Below are positions 44,628 through 48,667 of a stretch of 48,667 nucleotides of DNA, in pieces. The notes under the pieces are model-generated. The model searched no databases and was not told the DNA's origin. It was given only the letters and a program-made list of their open reading frames with translations. Positions within the stretch are counted from its first letter, which is position 1. The number at the start of each line of letters is the position of its first letter. The stretch covers positions 1-48,667 of the forward strand of contig JASEJE010000023.1 of the NCBI GenBank assembly GCA_030024085.1, read 5' to 3'. Origin of the DNA: Bacillota bacterium (GTDB lineage: Bacteria > Bacillota > SHA-98 > UBA4971). A program made the position numbers and the translations under genes.

Positions 44628-45965
44628 ATGGACATGTTCAGTCGCAAGGCGGAGGAGACATTGAAGCAGGACGCTCCGCTCGCCGCGCGCATGCGCCCGA
44701 GGACCCTCGACGACTTCGTCGGGCAGGAGCACATAGTAGGCCCTGGCAGGCTGCTGCGCCGCGCCATCGAGGCCGACCGTCTGTCGTCGATAATCCTTTA
44801 CGGCCCGCCCGGAACCGGCAAGACCACGCTTGCGATGGTCATCGCAGGCACGACGAAGTCTCACTTCGAGCAGCTCAACGCGGTGACAGCGGGGGTGACC
44901 GACATCAGGCGGGTTGTCGCGGAAGCCGCGGACAGGCTCGGCATGCAGGGCACGAGGACCATCCTATTCATCGACGAGGTCCACAGGTTCAACCGCTCGC
45001 AGCAGGACGCCCTCCTGCCCTCCGTGGAGAACGGGACCGTCATTTTCATCGGGGCCACCACCGAGAACCCCTTTTTCGAGGTGAACGCGCCCCTCGTGTC
45101 CCGGTCGCGGGTGTTTCGCCTCGAACCCCTCGATGACGAGGACATAGCGGTAATCCTGCGCCGCGCCCTCGGCGACGCCGAGCGCGGGCTCGGGACGTTC
45201 TCGGTGGAGGTGGAGCCCGAGGCTTTCGACCACATCGTCCGGATGGCGAACGGCGATGCCAGGTCCGCACTGAACGCCATCGAGCTTGCTGTGCTCACCA
45301 CACCTCCAGACGAGCTCGGGGTGAGGCATATCACCCTGGAGGTGGCGGAGGACTCCATCCAGCGACGGGCGCTCGTGTACGACCGTGACGGCGACGCGCA
45401 CTACGACACGATTTCGGCGTTCATCAAGAGCATGAGGGGGTCAGACCCCGATGCGGCGGCTTACTGGCTTGCGAGGATGGTTGCGGCGGGCGAGGACCCC
45501 GAGTTCATCGCGCGGCGGATAGTCATCCAGGCCGCTGAGGATGTGGGGTGCGCCGACCCGCACGCTCTCCTCGTGGCGTGCGCGGCTGCATGGGCCGTGA
45601 GATTCGTGGGATGGCCCGAGGCGAAGCTGCCGCTCGCCGAGGCCGCCATTTACGTGGCTACCGCCCCTAAGAGCAACTCCGCCTATCTCGCCATCGCGAA
45701 GGCCATGGAGGACGTCGAGAAGGAACGCTCGGGCGAGGTGCCGGCACACCTGCGGGATGCATCGTATAAAGGCGCCGCCCGGCTCGGCCACGGCGCCGGC
45801 TACAAGTACCCCCACGACTTCCCCGGGCACTTCGTGCCGCAGCAGTACCTGCCCGATATCCTTGCAGGCAGGGTGTACTACGAGCCTTCCTCGAACGGCT
45901 ACGAAAAGCAGATCGCCAATCGCCTCACCCGGTGGCGAAGCGTCCATGAGCGCCCAGAGCGTTAG
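44628..45965 (+). CDS. rarA: Replication-associated recombination ATPase RarA
   Basis: 445 aa AAA+ protein (MgsA/WRNIP1 family) acting at stalled forks. Walker A YGPPGTGKTT, Walker B LFIDEVHRF, sensor GATTENPFFE and the C-terminal GYKYPHDFPGHFVPQQYLP motif are present. Either of two close ATGs (44628, 44634) may be used. Its position after aspS and 6S RNA is conserved in Bacillota. Its TAG stop (45963-45965) starts repeat R8. Confidence 0.95.
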   Translation: MDMFSRKAEETLKQDAPLAARMRPRTLDDFVGQEHIVGPGRLLRRAIEADRLSSIILYGPPGTGKTTLAMVIAGTTKSHFEQLNAVTAGVTDIRRVVAEAADRLGMQGTRTILFIDEVHRFNRSQQDALLPSVENGTVIFIGATTENPFFEVNAPLVSRSRVFRLEPLDDEDIAVILRRALGDAERGLGTFSVEVEPEAFDHIVRMANGDARSALNAIELAVLTTPPDELGVRHITLEVAEDSIQRRALVYDRDGDAHYDTISAFIKSMRGSDPDAAAYWLARMVAAGEDPEFIARRIVIQAAEDVGCADPHALLVACAAAWAVRFVGWPEAKLPLAEAAIYVATAPKSNSAYLAIAKAMEDVEKERSGEVPAHLRDASYKGAARLGHGAGYKYPHDFPGHFVPQQYLPDILAGRVYYEPSSNGYEKQIANRLTRWRSVHERPER

Positions 45966-46160
45966 GTGAGGCGTCGGAGTGCGCCGCGAACCTGAGTTGC
46001 CGGTGTTGCGCTCCAGGGGCGGCGCGCTTCTTGCGGAACGCCCCGTTGGATTCAGCGCTTGATGGCGGCTGAGTCGGGAGTGCCCAGTCGTGGTCGTGCA
46101 GGCACTGGCAACCCGAAAGCTTCTACGAGGTCGGCACGGGTTTGTGATCCCACGCATGGA
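45963..46160 (-). repeat. Interspersed palindromic repeat R8 (degenerate)
   Basis: Starts in the rarA stop codon (TAGGTGAGGCG). Inner arms are GTTGCCGGTGTTGCGC and GCAGGCACTGGCAACC. Hairpin 1 has decayed to GATTCAGC / GCTGAGTC. The right outer arm is recognisable but diverged. It is the most mutated copy in the window. Confidence 0.75.
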
Positions 46161-46250
46161 GCGTTTGGGCCGATGCGCGGGTACACGGTTGCCAGGGCGG
46201 CCAGGTCTGGTGTGCCGCCCTGGCGTCCCTGGCGCGCCGGCGTCCCGCCG

Positions 46251-46279
46251 TTGACACAGGTCGCAGCGCGTGCTATAGT
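46251..46279 (+). promoter_or_regulatory. Sigma-A promoter of the Rrf2 regulator
   Basis: TTGACA (46251-46256), 17-bp spacer, TATAGT (46274-46279) with TGC ahead, a near-consensus extended promoter. Confidence 0.88.
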
Positions 46280-46287
46280 GTTGCTGG

Positions 46288-46312
46288 AATCCCAAGGAGT
46301 TTAGTCGGAATT
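46288..46312. promoter_or_regulatory. Candidate Rrf2/IscR operator over the transcription start
   Basis: A 25-bp imperfect dyad with arms AATCCCAAGGAG and AATTCCGACTAA (reverse strand), 8 bp after the -10 box. Its size and TAGTCGG half match the general look of Rrf2-family sites. Autorepression is inferred. Confidence 0.45.
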
Positions 46313-46353
46313 CATCTTTCAGGCCGCGGCCGGGCCAAAGGCAGGTGAGGTTC

Positions 46354-46866
46354 GTGAGGCTGTCGACTCGAGGGAAATACGGTGTGCGGGCCATGTACGA
46401 CCTGGCCCTTCATTACGGCGAGGGGCCTGTCCCACTGAAGGCCACCGCTGAGCGGCAGCTGGTGTCCGAGCACTACCTCGAGCAGCTCATGGCGGGGCTC
46501 CGACGTGCGGGGCTGGTCACAAGCTCGAGGGGCGCCCAGGGTGGCTACGAACTTGCCAGGCCTCCGGCGGACATCACGATCGGCGATGTAGTGAGGGTGC
46601 TCGAGGGTCCCATCGACCCTGCGGAGTGCGTCGCCGAGGGCGACCCCGCGGACGCCTGCGGGCGAGCCGACGAGTGCGCGATGCGCCTCGTGTGGCAAAA
46701 GCTCAAAGACTGCATCAACAGGGTGCTCGACTCCATCAGCCTGAAGGATCTGTGCGATGAGACCACGGCTCTCGTGAGCGGGTCGTGCGGGTCATGCGGG
46801 TCGTGCAGGGCCGGGCCCGATTTCGCGAGGGTGCTCGAGGACGGCGTCAGCGGGACTGCGCGATGA
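46354..46866 (+). CDS. Rrf2-family regulator (IscR/CymR-like) with extra cysteines
   Basis: 170 aa. RLSTRGKYGVRAMYDLALHY is the standard Rrf2 start, followed by the winged helix (SEHYLEQLMAGLRRAGLV, SSRGAQGGYELARP). Three cysteines spaced as in IscR-type cluster ligands (ECVAEGDPADACGRADECAM, about 89-108) suggest an Fe-S cluster. A further CGSCGSC motif lies near the C-terminus (about 145-153), which is unusual. GTG 46354 is preferred over GTG 46345 because it gives the canonical N-terminus. The gene next to a cysteine desulfurase points to control of Fe-S or sulfur metabolism. Confidence 0.9.
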   Translation: MRLSTRGKYGVRAMYDLALHYGEGPVPLKATAERQLVSEHYLEQLMAGLRRAGLVTSSRGAQGGYELARPPADITIGDVVRVLEGPIDPAECVAEGDPADACGRADECAMRLVWQKLKDCINRVLDSISLKDLCDETTALVSGSCGSCGSCRAGPDFARVLEDGVSGTAR

Positions 46867-47106
46867 ACGTGCGCGGACGCCGCAGGTGGCCTCCTGGTAA
46901 ACAGGGCGCAGGGCGGCAACACTATAAGGTGGTCAATGCCCCCCGCCGCTCGACGCAGGCAGGGGGTCCCGCGGGTCGCCAGCACGGCCGGTAGCGGTCG
47001 AGCCGCATTGCGGGCTCGCAAGGTCTCGCCGTGACACCGGCGGTCCCGGGGGAGCATGGGGGCGATTCCGGATATCAGTACCCTTCTGAGCAGGAGATGA
47101 TATGGC

Positions 47107-48336
47107 GTGAAGACAGTGTACCTCGATAACGCAGCCACCACCAGGCCCCGCCCTGAAGTGGTCGAGGCCATGCTTCCGTATCTCGGCGAGAGGTACGGCA
47201 ATCCGTCAAGCATCTACGGCATAGCCCGCGAGGCCAGGGCGGCCCTGGACGAGGCGCACGAGAAGGTCGCGGCCATCCTCGGTGCGGATGTGCGCGAGGT
47301 CATATTCACGGGCAGCGGCACGGAAGCCGACAACACCGCAATCAAGGGGGTCGCCTTCGCCAACCGCGACAGGGGCGACCACATCATAACGTCGGCGATA
47401 GAACACCACGCTGTCCTCGACAGCGTGAAGCGCCTCGAGAAGCACGGCTTCCGGGCGACGTACGTTCCGGTGGACTCTTACGGTATGGTCGACCCGGCCG
47501 CCGTGGAAGCCGCAATAACGGACAAGACGATCCTCATCTCGATAATGCACGCCAACAACGAAGTGGGCACCATCCAGCCGATCGAGGAGATCTCGAAGAT
47601 CGCAAAGAAGCACGGGGTGTACTTCCACACTGACGCGGTCCAGACCACCGGCCACATACCCGTTGACGTGAACCGCCTCGGCGTGGATCTGCTCTCGCTT
47701 TCGGCGCACAAGTTCTATGGGCCCAAGGGCGTCGGGGCGCTCTATGTCAGGCGAGGCGTGCGGATGGATCGATACATCGACGGTGGCGGCCAGGAGCGCA
47801 ACAGGCGGGCGGGCACCGAGAACGTGGCCGGCATCATCGGCCTCGCGAAGGCGCTCGAGCTTACGGCAGCCGAGATGGAGCACGAGATGGAGCGGGTTGG
47901 GCGCCTCCGTGACCGTCTCATTGCAGGCGTCATGGACCGTATCGGGCACGTCAGGCTGAACGGCCATCCAACGCGCCGCCTGCCCGGAAACGCCAGCTTT
48001 TGCTTCGAGTTCATCGAGGGCGAGTCGCTCCTCCTGAACCTCGACATGCTGGGCGTTTGCGGCTCGAGCGGGTCGGCATGCACTTCAGGGTCGCTCGAGC
48101 CTTCGCACGTGCTTCTCGCCATGGGCCTTCCCCACGAGGTGGCTCACGGGTCGCTCCGGCTCACGCTTGGCCGGTACAACACTGAGGAGGATGTGGACCA
48201 CGTGCTCAAGCACCTGCCCGGGATAGTCGAGAAACTGCGCGCCATGTCGCCGTTCGGCGCGGTGGAGGCAGGGTCTGGTGAGGGGACCTGCGGCGAGTGC
48301 CGGGAGGCGCAACAGCCTGTCGGCGGGCGCCGGTAG
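47107..48336 (+). CDS. iscS: Cysteine desulfurase (IscS/NifS)
   Basis: 409 aa PLP enzyme that takes sulfur from cysteine for Fe-S clusters and tRNA thiolation. N-terminal YLDNAATTRPRPE, HANNEVGTIQP, PLP lysine in SLSAHKFYGPKG (about 204), and the catalytic Cys in GSACTSGSLEPSHVL (about 325) are present. The last 30 residues form an extra tail with CGEC. AGGAGATGAT (47091-47100) precedes GTG 47107. The 240-bp gap after the Rrf2 gene holds no gene I can support. Confidence 0.95.
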   Translation: MKTVYLDNAATTRPRPEVVEAMLPYLGERYGNPSSIYGIAREARAALDEAHEKVAAILGADVREVIFTGSGTEADNTAIKGVAFANRDRGDHIITSAIEHHAVLDSVKRLEKHGFRATYVPVDSYGMVDPAAVEAAITDKTILISIMHANNEVGTIQPIEEISKIAKKHGVYFHTDAVQTTGHIPVDVNRLGVDLLSLSAHKFYGPKGVGALYVRRGVRMDRYIDGGGQERNRRAGTENVAGIIGLAKALELTAAEMEHEMERVGRLRDRLIAGVMDRIGHVRLNGHPTRRLPGNASFCFEFIEGESLLLNLDMLGVCGSSGSACTSGSLEPSHVLLAMGLPHEVAHGSLRLTLGRYNTEEDVDHVLKHLPGIVEKLRAMSPFGAVEAGSGEGTCGECREAQQPVGGRR

Positions 48337-48542
48337 GTGTGCAGGTGCATCGGTTCCGGCCGTTTCGCCGGAGACCTGGGCTGCATGCGCTTGTGCGACC
48401 GGGTGTCGGGGCGTGGTTACCTGCCTGCGGGGGCAGATCATGGCGAACCGCCCCGACTGGGGCCGTTCCCTGTGGTGCGCCCCCGGTGACCCGCAGGCGA
48501 TTGCGGAGTGATGTGGCGCTTCATGCGCGTCCAGATCATGCC

Positions 48543-48667
48543 TAAGTATGGCGCCATAAGTCTGCGCCATCTTCGCTGACGGTGTTCGGGTTGCCGGTGC
48601 TTGCTAGGGCGGGGCGTCGAGAATTTAGCCAGCCGGCGCGCCTCGTTCGAATTTGGCGCGCGGGCTG
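48543..48667 (+). repeat. Interspersed palindromic repeat R9 (cut by window end)
   Basis: Starts TAAGTATGGCGCCATAAG; the 62-bp module runs to TA 48605 (CTTGC-TA-GGGCGGGG), then the core continues past the window end. The 5' module is almost identical to that of R5. Confidence 0.88.

Noticed and set aside
46867-47106. Possible small gene between the Rrf2 regulator and iscS
   Set aside because: A short basic ORF exists but its codon pattern is not coding-like and it lacks a convincing ribosome site.
1-48667. CRISPR array
   Set aside because: The repeats are kilobases apart, palindromic and unequal in length; there are no regular spacers and no cas genes.
1-48667. tRNA or rRNA genes
   Set aside because: No cloverleaf with GTTCRA arm plus acceptor pairing, and no rRNA-like sequence, was found by reading both strands; TTCGAA in the repeats is part of hairpin 1 flanks.

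Overview
The window is GC-rich (clearly above 60% by eye), with strong Shine-Dalgarno sequences (GGAGG type), many GTG and TTG starts, sigma-A-type promoters (TTGACA/TATAAT) and almost every gene on the + strand. The order recJ - relA/spoT - dtd - metallo-hydrolase - hisS - aspS - 6S-like RNA - rarA - Rrf2 regulator - cysteine desulfurase is the classic Bacillota (Clostridia/Bacilli) housekeeping order. With no outer-membrane genes and lipoprotein/secreted sugar-binding proteins, I infer a high-GC, sugar-using member of the Bacillota. I do not name a species.

Layout: (1) 1-6434 holds gpsA, a zinc-ribbon membrane protein, a HEAT-repeat protein, an MgtC-like membrane protein, surE, a small membrane protein and ddl. 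(2) 7005-16509 is a sugar-uptake region: a lipoprotein-type binding protein, two permeases and a ROK repressor, followed by a second, paralogous binding protein next to a chemoreceptor, then a secreted protein with an internal duplication behind a TGTGA-N6-TCACA palindrome. (3) 16776-17543 is a broken gene on the - strand. (4) 17818-26851 is a second carbohydrate locus: ROK regulator, GH15 glucoamylase-like enzyme, two permeases, binding protein and a GH31 alpha-glucosidase-type enzyme, suggesting uptake and breakdown of alpha-glucans or oligosaccharides. Neither locus has its own ABC ATPase, so a shared ATPase elsewhere is implied. (5) 26970-34090 holds a 3D-domain protein, a sigma-54 activator, a MoxR/Mg-chelatase-like AAA plus VWA pair and a LapA-like protein. 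(6) 34504-48336 is the housekeeping block.

The most striking feature is a family of long, imperfectly palindromic interspersed repeats: nine loci in 48.7 kb (1-223, 2912-3106, 3105-3296, 12209-12417, 16576-16778, 29441-29712, 34173-34424, 45963-46160, 48543 to the window end). They are about 190-250 bp and share inner arms GTTGCCGGTGCTTGC / GCAACACCGGCAAC around a core of two hairpins. Hairpin sequences differ between copies while pairing is kept. Ends carry TA, copies are nested and tandem at TA sites, and the outer TA often lies in the stop codon of the gene before. They look like a MITE-like family (TA-target precedents: RUP and Correia elements) that is also strongly structured as RNA. 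No transposase is in the window.
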